From the NCBI GenBank assembly GCA_022605425.2, contig JAKIMF020000007.1, positions 992,001 to 1,056,000 on the forward strand: a DNA stretch of 64,000 nt, given 5' to 3'. The stretch is from Hamiltosporidium tvaerminnensis. Lineage: Eukaryota > Microsporidia > Dubosqiidae. The position numbers and the translations under genes are program-made. Shown here piece after piece: positions 1 to 11,620 of the stretch. The number at the start of each line of letters is the position of its first letter. The first letter of the stretch is position 1. The notes under the pieces were generated by a model, which saw nothing but the letters and a program-made list of their open reading frames with translations, ran no database searches and was not told where the DNA came from.

Positions 1-324
1 CAACACGACTGTTTTCAATAGGTTATATACCAAAACATTCCCCATTAGATTGTTTCCTATCCAAAATGTTGTTGCCAGTAGTTAGTCATGATACCGCTGT
101 AGAACATTGTACATAATTTTGTTTAATCACAGCTATTTCTTTCCGTCTGATTTCTTATATTGCAAATTTCAATTTCATATTTCTATAGTTCACTGGATAG
201 ATGTCATAATCCACCTTGTCAGAAAAATCTGCGGACATTCGATGTTCAATATAATTAAACATTTCTTCTTATTTTTTTATTTGATTTGTTTTATGAATTT
301 TTATTATTTGTTTCTTTTTAGTAA
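1..324. other. intergenic spacer
   Basis: AT-rich spacer in which I see no gene or RNA. Its last 11 bases (314-324) are the left target-site duplication of the family A element that follows. The short open frame around 107-343 starts on a non-ATG codon and is low-complexity Phe/Leu/Ile, so I do not call it a gene. Confidence 0.6.
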
Positions 325-1066
325 ACCTATTATTTTTATTTAAAAGTATCACATCTTTTTTAAAACAGTGGCAAGTGTTATATTTGTTTTCATGACATTA
401 ACGCAGTTCTAGGTTTAACATAAATAACTGCTACCCCAACACTCCATCGGTAACCCCTGCGATACCTACGTCCCAAAGCCTTTCATCTACCAAATGTGTA
501 GAACCTAATTAATAGGCGAGGCAGTTGCCCGGAGTTCGTTAATGTCCGTTGCATGGAGTGTGATCGAAGGCCGAAGCCCTCCCTGAGCTCCCCCCCAAGA
601 CTATGCAGCATTCCCACTTACTCTACACTTTCTGAACCCAATAAACTTCTAGCTAAGATATATTTCAGAGATTTACATGGGGTCCACCTAGACAGTGCAA
701 TGTCATACCACCAGGTATAACCTGCTACTTAGCTTTCCTGGCTTTATATGGTTTTTTGTTTTGTATCTCCCAGGCGCTAAGTCTTCTAACCCGAGTGAGC
801 AAGGCTAGGTTTCCATGCTTTTACATGGCAATTACCTACATGTTCAGCTGCGGTCTGCAATCTGGTTACATAAAAAACTACAAATAAATTTGTAGAAAAA
901 GTTTCTCCATCTCTTAGACCTCCCCTCCTCATAACAACTCCCATGGAACAACCAAAGTTGTAGTGTGGTTTTATTCCCACCAAAAATCCAAACAATGATC
1001 TCACACCAGTTTCACACACTCTTTGCCAATTAGAAAGTTTTTTATGTAGTTATCCTCCCTCCACTG
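325..1066 (-). mobile_element. family A interspersed repeat, copy A1 (young)
   Basis: A 742-bp unit, clearly richer in GC than its surroundings and nearly identical to the units at 23085-23813 and 53554-54283. It is flanked by a perfect 11-bp direct repeat, CTTTTTAGTAA, at 314-324 and 1067-1077, which is a target-site duplication. Read on the minus strand it begins with a purine-rich GGAGGGAGGATAACCACAT-like head and ends in an AAATAAAAATAATA-like tail next to the duplication. There are no terminal inverted repeats and no recognisable transposase or reverse transcriptase. A tailed element with a target duplication longer than 10 bp fits a non-autonomous non-LTR element best. A 77-codon frame at 786-1019 is shared by the young copies but is probably not coding. 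Confidence 0.85.
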
Positions 1067-1077
1067 CTTTTTAGTAA

Positions 1078-4000
1078 TAATATTATATTTTTATGAGATA
1101 AGAGTTTTAGCTGTATGCACCAGCCTTCTTCTTATTACGGGCTTGGAGCCCGCAGAGAAGAATCAATCGTATCCGGCTAGGTTTTTTATAATCCTTATGG
1201 ATCTTATATCATTCAATTATAAACTTGGACAACTTTAAACGGTGCTTCACGAGACAATTACTTTAAAATTTTAAAAACACTAGAATTTTTTTTCCTTTAT
1301 TAGGTTTACATGAGAAAAGGTTAAAACATAAAATTTATTTGGAATTAAAAAATACCGACCAGAAGTTTACAAAAGAATATGAATTTAGAATATTTATGAA
1401 TACATAGATTTTATACTTAATATTAAGAAAATGTATCTTATTTTTTCTATTTTCATAGATAAAGAAACAAATAACAAGGAAATCAATGTTTTTTTTCAAA
1501 ATTACATTGCATGCAGAAAAATTGTGTATTCATTTTTTGAGAAGAACCGAAGATTTTTTTTTCAAAAAACTTAAAAATATTAAAATTAAAATGCAATTTT
1601 ACAGCAGAATATTTAAAATCACTTTTGAGTTTTTGCACAAGAAATGAGAGGCTAACAATCAAGGCTAATTATATTGATTTTGAAAGTTAGGGGTTATTTG
1701 GTCATTTTCTATCCAGAATCGTAATACATCTTGGAAGATTTTGGTTTCGTTTATGTGTTGCCGGATATAAATTGTGAGTTTTCTAATATTTACCTAATAC
1801 ATTTTATTAATCGTAAGAATGCGAATAGAAACTCATAATATGAGGAAATTCTTTTGAAATGCATAGAATTTCTCAAAATTCTTATTATTATAGACATACA
1901 GAAAATTTAAGAATATTCATTAAAGGTGTGTTTTTAGCATTTTTCCATGTTAAATCCATCATCAAATTTAATTTTAACTTGGTTTCTCGCCTTATTGAAT
2001 TGAGATTAAATATTAAAATTTCTAAGATACTTTAGAACCGTCAGATGTTTTTCTTTGGAAAATATTATTATGATTAATGAATTATTTATGAGTTTTTGAA
2101 TAAAATACAATAAAATTTTAAGGTTTACCAAGGTTTTTCTATAGAAAGTTCTAAGTACATTTCTGATGATACACTAATCAATCGAAAATTAGAGGACATT
2201 CTTCTATTTCATTCAATATCAGATGTTGATATAAGCGTCTTTGGTACTTAAGTAGATTTAAACACGTCTCAAGTTTGAAATTTACAAATATATATAAAGA
2301 TCGCATATTATTGCTGAAAAACGATCTTTAATCATTTTTTTTGTACATTAAAATGCATTTGAATTGTGTAGGAATTGAATCATTCAAAATTATGAAAAAA
2401 AAATAATTTTCTTGAAATTTTCCGAAATAAACGATATCACAAACTTTGTAAAATATTCTATCATGTTCGTGATATTGTTGAAATAAAGGATCACATGTTC
2501 AGCCAAACCTCAAATTTTACATTTATTTTCATAGTAATCTTCGATGCTAATGCGTGCATTGATTGTGAAAAACTGTTTTTTAGTTTTAATTAATCGATAT
2601 TATTGAAAATGTTGCTATATATGTTAGAAGATTAAAAAGAGAGATATCAATTTTTTAAAGAAAAATAAGAATTTAAAAACATTTAATTTCAGTGTAATAA
2701 TTAATCATGATATAATTTCAAGCATCGAAAAAAAAAAGAATTTTAGGGACCTCATGATTATATTTGAATAACCTTTTCGAGCCAAAAGATTAGATGAAAT
2801 AAGTAATATCTGAATTCGGAATTTTAAACAAACTATTATTAAATAATTAAGCTTCATTTAAAATGCAAATAAAAAAGTTAGTGCTGGATTCCTATTGTTT
2901 TGCATTTGATTTTTGTGCCAAGTATTTTCGTTAGCATAATTCTCATCTGAAACTTTATATGATAAATTATTTTCATTATATTTTCAATTATAAAATATAT
3001 TTGAGGATTATTCTCTTTCAGCTCAGATTTTATTTGAATTTTACTATCAAAAGAATAATAAATTCTAATTAACAATATAAGGTAATTTATCAAATTTAGA
3101 GTAATATCTACTCCTTGAAACGAAGGCAACGTGTTTTCTATCTTAGTTGCATACTTTGTTAATCCCGACAAGAATACCCTTGATAACTAACATCGTTTAA
3201 ATAATCGGAAAATCGATTATTTAATCGAATGAGCACGACGAATTCAACGGCAAAGACTAACTCGAAATGTTTAATGGGCTTTCTAATTAGCATACCAATG
3301 AAACTGTTATAATTAAGAAAAGAACATTATGATGTGTTTATAAATCTTAAACAACCTACAATGATTCTAGAAGTAGAGCAGAAAATACATTGAAAGATTT
3401 GATTGGTTCAAAAGAATATTTGCATTAATCATAGTACAGAAAACATTCTAGAGCGTACTAGAAATTATTAAAACATTACTACAAATATTTTTTTTACTTT
3501 TTGTGGTTTTACTGGTCAAAATAAAAATCGATCTAATCATTTTTCAGATTTTTCCAAAAATCATTTTTAACTACAAATACTTAATAATAAGATTATCATT
3601 TTTTTTGCTTTTTTTCTTAGTAATTGATTATGTTTTTATTAAAGATTGCATAAAATAATTATTGCTCGAATAATCTCATGAGATTTTATACCTGAAGAAC
3701 TGAAAACATTCTTTAAAAAAAATAGCGAATCTATAAAAATGTTTAATATTATTACATCATGACGCCTAAAATTTTTTTGTGCGCCAAATTAAACGCTTCA
3801 CATATCGCAACTTAACAAAAAAGCGAAATTTGATATAGTTAGACGATTCAGTTGAATGATTATTAAAAAGAAATAAAAAGATAAAGCCATTGAATGTTTA
3901 GAATCAAATAAAACATAAAATAAAAGGTACTACGATTAAAAAGATCGCAGAGTTTCATCTGAAGAGTTACAAAGGCGGTATAAATTCGGAAATGAAAGTC

Positions 4001-5290
4001 TAAAAAAATATTTTAGTAAATAAATTAGGTTGGGGTGTGCAAGCTCTATTAAAATTAAGACGAAATTATAGCTCAGAAAATGAGTATAAGAAAAATAACT
4101 GATTATTTTTAATTTTTTTCGCGAATGTAAAATTAAATCCGTTTTTACGGGCTCAATGGCTATTTATGATTTAAAAGAAATAATACCGCCGTTTTTTAAA
4201 ATTATATGCAAAAAAACAAAATCTCTACTTAATTAAGATTTTTGTGTAAATTTTTTGCATGCGCTTAAGAAATCGTAATCAAAAAAAATATAGTATATTG
4301 GCGTAAATTGGAACGATAAATTTCTTTTTTGCATTTTTTCTTTCTTGAATTTTATTATGTAAGGTGTTTTCGTTGGTATGGTCTTCAATATTCAAGATGC
4401 TCTTTTGCTTTTTTTAATTATATGAATTACAGGCCATATTTCACCCGTTATCGCCTTAATTATTTTAGAAATAGCTATAAACCAATTTAAATCACTCCTT
4501 TGAAGATTTATGTGGCTCGTTTTAAATACGATATTTGTGCCAATTACACGCATAAAAATTGATTTGTCGCATATCCTTTGATATATTTCCTAAAGTTGCT
4601 CATTCAAATCATTTTTATGTGTTTTCGAGCCAAAAATATTATTTTTAGAATATCTTGCTCAATTAGTTCAATTCGCAAAAATTTCTCCATTTTTTCACTT
4701 TTAAAATATTTAGGAACAAAGCAATTTTCTTTTCGAAGCATACAGGCTGCTTTTAAGTTACTGTCGGTTGTACAATAGGTTTGTAAACTATGAACATGTA
4801 TGGCAAAATTTGTTGAGTTATCTAGATATTACATATCTTTGAAAGCAACTAAATGTACTATAAGAATAAATGAAATGCTAAATCTGGGCATGAAAGCTTC
4901 AAGGAAAAATATTATATTATTATTTTTGTTTCATTACTTTTTGTCTCTTTAATCCTTTGATTGTTTTTTCTTTCCATAAAGTTAATAAACGTCATATGTA
5001 TACCTTACTATGGGTTAATATATGGCATTTTATGAGATTAGAGTGACAAAATATGACAATAAACACATTTTAACCTCATGTATATAGATAGGTACAGCTT
5101 CTCTCCTATCTTCCTTAAATTCAAAAAAAAAAAACATTTCTGATATCCAGGCAAAAGATTCGGAAATAATGTGGTTAAAAATGAGAATAGCATTTTCGAG
5201 AGATTATAACACCAATTAAATGTATTTTATGTTCTATTTTTTTTCATATTGATCTACATTTCTTTAATATTTTTTATAAAAAATTTACAA
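1078..5290. other. long AT-rich intergenic region
   Basis: About 4.2 kb without a supportable gene. Open frames near 2878-3171 and 4578-4778 begin on TTG, have simple Lys/Ile/Asn composition and lack the C/G-triplet start context seen at the real genes here. The one local structure I can point to is the GC-rich hairpin at 1126-1162. Confidence 0.6.
1126..1162. other. GC-rich imperfect hairpin
   Basis: An inner 6-bp stem (CGGGCT at 1138-1143 with AGCCCG at 1147-1152, loop TGG) is enclosed by a second complementary pair (TTCTTCT near 1127-1132 with AGAAGAA at 1156-1162), with an internal loop between. It stands out from very AT-rich surroundings and lies 60 bp beyond the family A1 insertion. 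It could be the remains of a repeat, a terminator-like structure or a small RNA; nothing in the sequence decides. Confidence 0.35.
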
Positions 5291-5294
5291 ATGC

Positions 5295-5910
5295 TAATTT
5301 ATTTAAACGAAATCTCGTTTAACAAATTTTCTCTCTTTTTTAATTTTCTCTTTCATTATTTTAACTAATTCATCATCTTCCTCTGCATTTACTCTTTTTT
5401 TATATTTATGTTCGTTTATTTTCTGGGGGCGGCATCTTAAATAACGAGTAATATATATCCTGTATTTACTTTTACAGTGCATCAAACTCGTTCTACTTCT
5501 TTTAAAGAGCGTTTTGTTTTTTATGCCATTAAAATTATTGAATAACACCATATGACGTTTTTTCCAGCTCTCTTCTGTATGTAGTCTCGAAATGAGTAAT
5601 TTCCGTCGATCGTAGGAGATTTTTTGCTGTTTTCTTGAATACTATCGACTGAATGTTTTTATATGTATTCATGGGTATTTTAGTCTTTTAAAAACATTCC
5701 TTGGTTGATTCTACAATAACGCTTCTATTTATTAGATAAGTAATTACCTCGATATCCATTTGTACATTAACCAATTCATTTGCTTATGAGTCAGATTTCT
5801 TTAATTTGCTCTATTTCTTCTATTCGAAGTGATTCCTACGTCGATGAGTGCGATTTCATCTTTACTCTTTACTAAAATAGATGTTATCTAGTATATTTTT
5901 CCCAATATTT
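5295..5910 (-). mobile_element. relic of the 3' end of an R4-type retrotransposon
   Basis: From about 5560 to 5910 the plus strand follows, with many changes, the same order of words as the C-terminal end of the R4-type elements at 17227-18470 and 46364-50138: TGACG..CCAGCTCTCTTC, then GTCGATC, then TTTTCTTGAATACTATCGACTGAATG, then ATTCATGGGTATTT (each shorter than 20 bases in common). An 82-codon minus-strand frame at 5303-5551, rich in Lys and Glu, sits where the charged C-terminal tail of the element should be. It is therefore probably a retroelement remnant, not a cellular gene. Confidence 0.6.
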
Positions 5911-6179
5911 ACATAAGATTTTATCTTGGTGACTCTTCGAATCTCTGCATAGTATATTTGATAAGTAATTATAATATCTAAAATAGAAACTTATTAAAGA
6001 AATACAAAGCTTAAATCTTGCAATTTGTTACTGTATATTTTTAACGGATGAAGTAAATTATGAATTAAATGAATCCAATTTTTACCGCTTCAATTAAATC
6101 AGCAGTTCTCTATTTTAAATTTTTGAAAATTATCATACCAGAATGAATTTATATCATAAATTAAAGAAAAGATATTTTA

Positions 6180-6599
6180 TTAGATACTATAATAATCTAA
6201 ATAGCATAAAGTAATCAAAATACCACCATCGAACAAAACCAACCCAAATAGAACCAGATTATATATAGATATTCCTTTCAAAACGAATCTCTTTACATTT
6301 GTATTCTCTAGAATAAAAAAAATTCCGAATAGGATTTTAAGTAATATATTAAATACCATAAGAATATTTGGTTTGATTGAATACCTAAATCTTAAAAACA
6401 TCATACAAACTAGTATTAAACCAATAATAATTTCAGAAATGCATAAAATACAGCTTACAGAGCGGTTCTTGTCGTTTTCTGTATTATTATCAAGATTTTC
6501 TTCGGAATATATATGTCTATTTTTATTTTGCTCATTTTTAAGTTCAATATCTACAGCCCCGGTATCTATTACGGATATATTGTCGGTTAACATGTTCAT
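6180..6599 (-). CDS. small multi-pass membrane protein, unknown function
   Basis: A 139-codon frame with an ATG at 6599 preceded by CACCTTAA, close to the ACCCTT..ATG context of the P0 and p24 genes in this window. That shared context is the main reason to believe the start. Residues 1-47 are polar, rich in Asp, Glu and Asn. Three hydrophobic stretches follow, at about 48-71, 79-97 and 107-134, with few charged residues between them, so it should be an integral membrane protein with a cytosolic or lumenal N-terminal tail. I do not recognise a family. It stands alone between an R4-type relic and a family A repeat, with no operon-like partner. A second ATG two codons later (6593) is an alternative start. 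Function unknown; moderately sure it is a real gene. Confidence 0.6.
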   Translation of the reverse strand: MNMLTDNISVIDTGAVDIELKNEQNKNRHIYSEENLDNNTENDKNRSVSCILCISEIIIGLILVCMMFLRFRYSIKPNILMVFNILLKILFGIFFILENTNVKRFVLKGISIYNLVLFGLVLFDGGILITLCYLDYYSI

Positions 6600-7157
6600 T
6601 TAAGGTGTTTAAAATTTCCGTATTTTTCATGAATAAATTACCATATGTAAGAATATATATTACAAAAAAAGAAAAAAAGCTTAAGTTGCGGTTCCAGGTA
6701 ATTAACAAATCACTATAAAAAGAACATTAATTACAAAAAATTATGTGAAAAATTGTTTTATTTTTTTATATGTGAAGTTTTCATATTATTGCTTTCGATC
6801 TATTTTGCTCATTTTTAATCTTCTATTCTCAAATATATTCTTTTGGTAAGTAATACGACCTCGTGCTATACCAATTGTAACATCTCTCTTATTTTCCTAT
6901 AAAACCTTAAAATAGTCTTAAATTATAATAAATTGAACCTGAAAAAGTAGCAACGGAACTATTGAAGATTAAATAAAAATATATTATAAGTATTTATTTT
7001 CATTTATAGGTTCTAATTTGCCAATATATCAATTCATATTGTACTATATAGAGAGTCATTTCCATAAATACGCACCTATACTAAAATAACAATATGCAAA
7101 GAAAATATTCACAAGAAAAAAATAAAAAACCAGAAAAAACAAAGAAAAAAACGAGAA
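6600..7157. other. intergenic spacer upstream of the membrane-protein gene
   Basis: AT-rich spacer containing whatever promoter drives the gene at 6180-6599. No repeat, RNA or further gene is visible. Confidence 0.5.
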
Positions 7158-7882
7158 AATTTATTTAAAAATATTCCATCTTTTTGAATCAGTGGCATAG
7201 TACATTTTTTTATGAAATTAACGCAGTTCTAGGGGTCACATCTAATTGCTCCCCAACACTCCATCAGTATTCCCTATGGTACCTAAATGTCAAAGCTTTT
7301 CATCTAAAAGATATGTAGAACCTATTTAATAAGCGAGGCAGTTGCCCGGAATTCTAGAATTTCTGTCGCATGGAGTTTTATCGAAGGCTGAAGCCCTTTC
7401 CGGGCTCCCTAAAAAACAATGCAGCATTCTTACTTACTCTCAGTTATGCACTTAATAACCTGCAGCTGATATATATACCAGCAATTTAAATGTGGTCATC
7501 TTAGATAGTAAATCTCCTACCAACAGGTATAAGCCGCTGCTTAACTTTTCCGGCTTTGAAAGGGTTTTTTTTTAATCACCAGGCGCTAGGTCTTCTAACT
7601 CGAGTGTGCAAAGCCAGATTTTCATGCAAGAGCATGGAAATTACCTACAAGTTCCGCTCGAAGTCTACAATCAGTCTGGTTTTATAAAAAAAGTTGAAAA
7701 TATATTTGTAGAATTTTTTTTGCCATTCCATAGAATTTCCTTGCTGATAAAAATTTCCATGGAACAGCCGAAAATCTAGTTATTTTTATTCCCGCTAATA
7801 AACCAAACAATGATTTCATAGACAGCTTCACATATTTATTGTCAATTAGAAAGTTTTTATTGTGATTATTCTAACTCTACTG
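7158..7882 (-). mobile_element. family A repeat, copy A2 (diverged, full length)
   Basis: Same order of conserved words as A1 from end to end: ATTAACGCAGTTCTAGG near 7218, GCGAGGCAGTTGCCCGGA near 7334, ATGCAGCATTC, the CAGGCGCTA..GTCTTCTAA block and the terminal AGAAAGTTTTTATTGTG. Substitutions and small indels occur throughout, so this is an older insertion. Both flanks are A-rich, so no target duplication can be assigned. It ends about 20 bp before the 3' end of the R4-type relic that follows, in the same orientation. Confidence 0.75.
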
Positions 7883-7904
7883 AAAAACAAGAAAAAAAGA
7901 AAAA

Positions 7905-10900
7905 ATTTCTGGTAAGAATTATTTTCAAACTTTTATTGATTTCTGTCTCCTCATGTATCACCATATTTTTTTTAAAGTCGAATGTTCATCTAATGTTTAT
8001 TGTTGGTTCCTCTAATGTTCTTCCGTATGAAATAAGGGATCCATTATTTTTTTATCATGTTTAACACTATCCTGCATGGACAGTCGTTTCTTTTATAGAA
8101 TGTGTTGGTTCCTCTTAGATCTCAGCTCTCTTAATAACACCCATTGACGTTCTTTTTCAGCGTTCTTCGGCATTTGGTCCTGACTCAAGTCTTCTTCGTC
8201 CATCAAAAGAATTGTTTCACCGTCTTCTTGAGTACTAATGATCGTATATATGCCTCTAGAATCACGAGTATTTGCAGTCTTTTAACATATGTCTTAAGGT
8301 ATTTTGTTCATTACCGTCTAAGACCATCATATAGCGGATAATCTCAACACTATACCTATAAATAAGACCCAAATCATTTTCTAATATGCCATACTTCCTA
8401 AGTTTTTCAGTTTCAACTATTTGAAGTGAATGAGAAGAAATAATTCTTACTTCAATAAGTGTTATCCTATTTTCTCTCTTATTAAAAATAAATATGTCGG
8501 GGCTATTATTCTGAATCTTGGCATTGGTCTTATTTTGGTTCACTTATTTCTCTGCATATTCGTTTTCAAGAATTTCTTAGGCCCGTGGCTTCTATTTCGT
8601 TTTAAATACTTAAATTTATATATATTTAGAAAAAGAAGGCACAGTCATCTAACCGCTTCATTATGCCGTCTGGTATAGTTATGCCCGAGCATTTTCTCAC
8701 ATTGAGCCGCTAAAATATCTACTTTTATAAAAAAATTAAATAAATGTTGACACAATTTTTGCTCCTTAGAATATTATCTATCCTGGATATAGCAGAACAC
8801 TGCTTCATCTCGTGACCTGATGTTTTCTTTCATTAGCCAGTAGAAGAGTCCTTAACACATCAAGTTTATTTTTTCTTGTCTTATATAACTTTGAATAAAT
8901 TTTGCGTTTTTCAAATTCTTTATATAGTTTTGCCAGTTGAGCTTATTCTAAATTATTCTTAGTGTCATTTTCTTCCAAAATAATTCAAACTTCTAAGAAG
9001 TTCTTTATCAGTGCAAGATTGGTTTCATTAGTATCGCATCTATAGGATTGCTGCTCTTCAAGTTAATATTTCTTTACTTTTTTTCTGGAGAATCCTAGAG
9101 TTTAGAAGCATATGTTCGCTTTTAATATAACACTTCGTATGCCTCTTCCAAGTTCTGTCTGGGACGGTAGAGACGTTCTTTACCTCTGGCGAATATGTAA
9201 TTATTTCTTAAAAAATACGGCACGCATTGTATCATCCAGCTTAAAAAAAGTCCGCAGTTTAAAGTCAAAGACATTCCATATTGATTGTTTATTAAAGATC
9301 ATAGCAAGTTGAAAAATTTCAGGAAATATTTTTTTTGCATTTCATCAAGTGCGAAAAATTATTTCAACTCTTGATTTGAGTTTGCTTCGTACTATTTCTA
9401 ACGAGCTATATGTCGGATTACTTCTACTATACTCTATTATTCCCAAATATTTATAAACACGAAAAACTTTTAGAAGATTAGATTATATTCGAAAACGTAT
9501 CTTCTATAGCCAACTTAGCTCTATTTAATTCTAAGCCAATCAGATTAAAAAGTCTTTAATCTTACATTTCATGTATCATAGCGTTAAAAAGTCTGTTTCA
9601 AGAGGTTTAAGATGCTCAATAAACAAAAAGTGGTTGTATGTGCTAATCTGCATCATTATGTATTGCCATTTTGCATATTTCTAATTGAGTTTGGGACTTA
9701 ACGGATCCATACACAAAACAAAAAGCAAAGGTAAAAAACCATTCTTTTTTAAAAATATTTTTCTCAATCTTCTTGCTTATAATTTTATTAAGCCCTACTG
9801 ATATATCAATAAACAATTTTGATATTATTACCTTAATAAAATTTAGGATTTATTTAGTAAAATCAGGTTTGATATTGAGTTAAATATGCAGGATAGACTT
9901 ATTCGATTGCTCTATGTAACAATCCATGTCTTTTTAATGTTGTTCTATACCATTTTTAAGAGCAATATTCAGAAGAGCAGTTTCTTTCGCTCCTTGCGAC
10001 ACCTTATAGTATAATTGGTTCTTTGCAAGCAATCCTCGTAAGCTTGACTCTATGTTAAACGACTTTTGCTGTATATTTCGTCCTTTACTTATAGAGGTGG
10101 AACATATAAGCAATTGTCGTGAAGTCATAGCCTCTTTGATGAATTTCTTTTGGAATCAAATACATGAGCCTTTAGAAAAACCAATCAGCTTAAAAATAAC
10201 CTTCTACATAAATAAGTTGCCTATATCATAAGAATATCTATAAAAATTTGTTAGATTCTTAATGAAGAAATGTTAAATAACATCGATTCGCGCAGCATTC
10301 GATTTTAGTTTGCCGATTAATGATATTTACACATTCATCAAGTGAATGAAACTAGGTCGGATGATTATATGATGCAAATGAGATCATGTAATTATCATAC
10401 GTGACTGTTTTGTAATTTTGTTCCACATTTTAGCACAAAAACTCATAATTCTAACCCCGAGTAAACATATGCTCGGTGTTAAAAGCTCAGATGACCCACG
10501 ATATAATTAGTCTCGAGACAGTGAGAACATAATATTCTCTTTTCGGAATTGCTCCCAAATTTCATAGCTAGTAACCCTTTTCCCGCATGAATTCAAAAAC
10601 GTATTCTTCTACACCAATCCCTCAGCAAATTTAGTTACACTGCTCAAGTTAAATAAAACTCTAACAATTTTTTTTTAAGGATTTTCGTGTCTATAGTATA
10701 GAGTTTTCGTGTCTATGAATCACCTCGAGAAGATCTTTGGATAGACATAATTTACAAACCTTACTTTCTAAGTTTTCATTCCAGGCGAATCTGGGCTTAT
10801 ATTTCGTGTTGCATCATCATAGCATACCTGGGCTTGTTGCATGATATAGGCGGCGTCCGTAATTGACTCGGGTACATGGCCCAGCATATTCACCGACTAC

Positions 10901-11620
10901 TCGATTTATGAAGTTTGGAACGGTACAATAACACATTCACCAGAATCTTTTCAGTTAGTTCTATCTTTTTTCAAATTTTCTTCTCTGATTGTCTTTGATG
11001 TATCTTAAAAATTTATCTCTCAGGTTTATGTACAGAGTGGTGTCGGTCAGAAGTATGAATCAATGGGACAGAGGCATTCTACGACGCTCTATATCCTTTT
11101 ATGATTTTACTTTCCCTCCATCTTATTTTGTGCTAATTTTTCCAACACGTCGAGCTTTACAGCGCAACCGAATTTCTCATTATAGTACCCGTGAAGCTCT
11201 GTCCAGCCATTTCTTGGCATTCTTTCAAACCTTGGCTGTACTGAAAAAAAACAATTCCCGGCCATTCTTTCGGACCAAGTATTACAAAATCGAGTAATTT
11301 GGGGAGTTCTATTAACCAGTTAACTTAAGAAATAGGTAAAGTACAGGTTTCACATTTTGTAGGATAGATCGCAGAATTAGACCGTAACCGAAGATGGGGA
11401 TGGTGTATTAGGCGAAAGTAAGGGGTTTCAGCCCGTATTTTGTGTGTTAATGCATGTTTCGCCTGGTTTTGAATGTGTTTTTTCGTATAGAAAGGATGGT
11501 ATATGATTCTCTGATGGTTTTTGACTTTTAATTTGTGCCAGTTTTACTATTTTTCACTTTATCGGCGTCGTTTGTAGCCGTTATTTTATTATTTTTTTGT
11601 TTTTTCTACCAACCTTTTTC
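7905..11620 (-). mobile_element. old near-full-length R4-type non-LTR retrotransposon, heavily decayed
   Basis: Read on the minus strand this is a mutated counterpart of the element at 46364-50138 over nearly its whole length. The C-terminal endonuclease region is at about 8050-8700, the region upstream of it at 8700-9300 and the reverse transcriptase region at about 9300-10700. The N-terminal part at 10980-11300 still gives frames matching 49434-49700. Many frameshifts and stops are present. Short open frames inside it (for example 8262-8543, which keeps PDIFIFNKRENRITLIEV from the endonuclease) are fragments, not genes. The 5' edge near 11620 rests on weak similarity of the leader. Confidence 0.7.

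Noticed and set aside
325-1066. Family A as a solo LTR or inverted-repeat DNA transposon (MITE)
   Set aside because: The ends are not TG..CA and not inverted repeats, and target duplications are 11-12 bp, longer than LTR (4-6 bp) or TA/8-bp DNA-transposon duplications.
2878-3171. 97-codon minus-strand open frame
   Set aside because: Starts on TTG with no early ATG, low-complexity Ile/Lys/Asn composition, no CCC/GGG context.
6373-6603. Plus-strand 76-codon frame opposite the small membrane-protein gene
   Set aside because: Shadow of the minus-strand gene, which has the better start context and a coherent membrane-protein profile.
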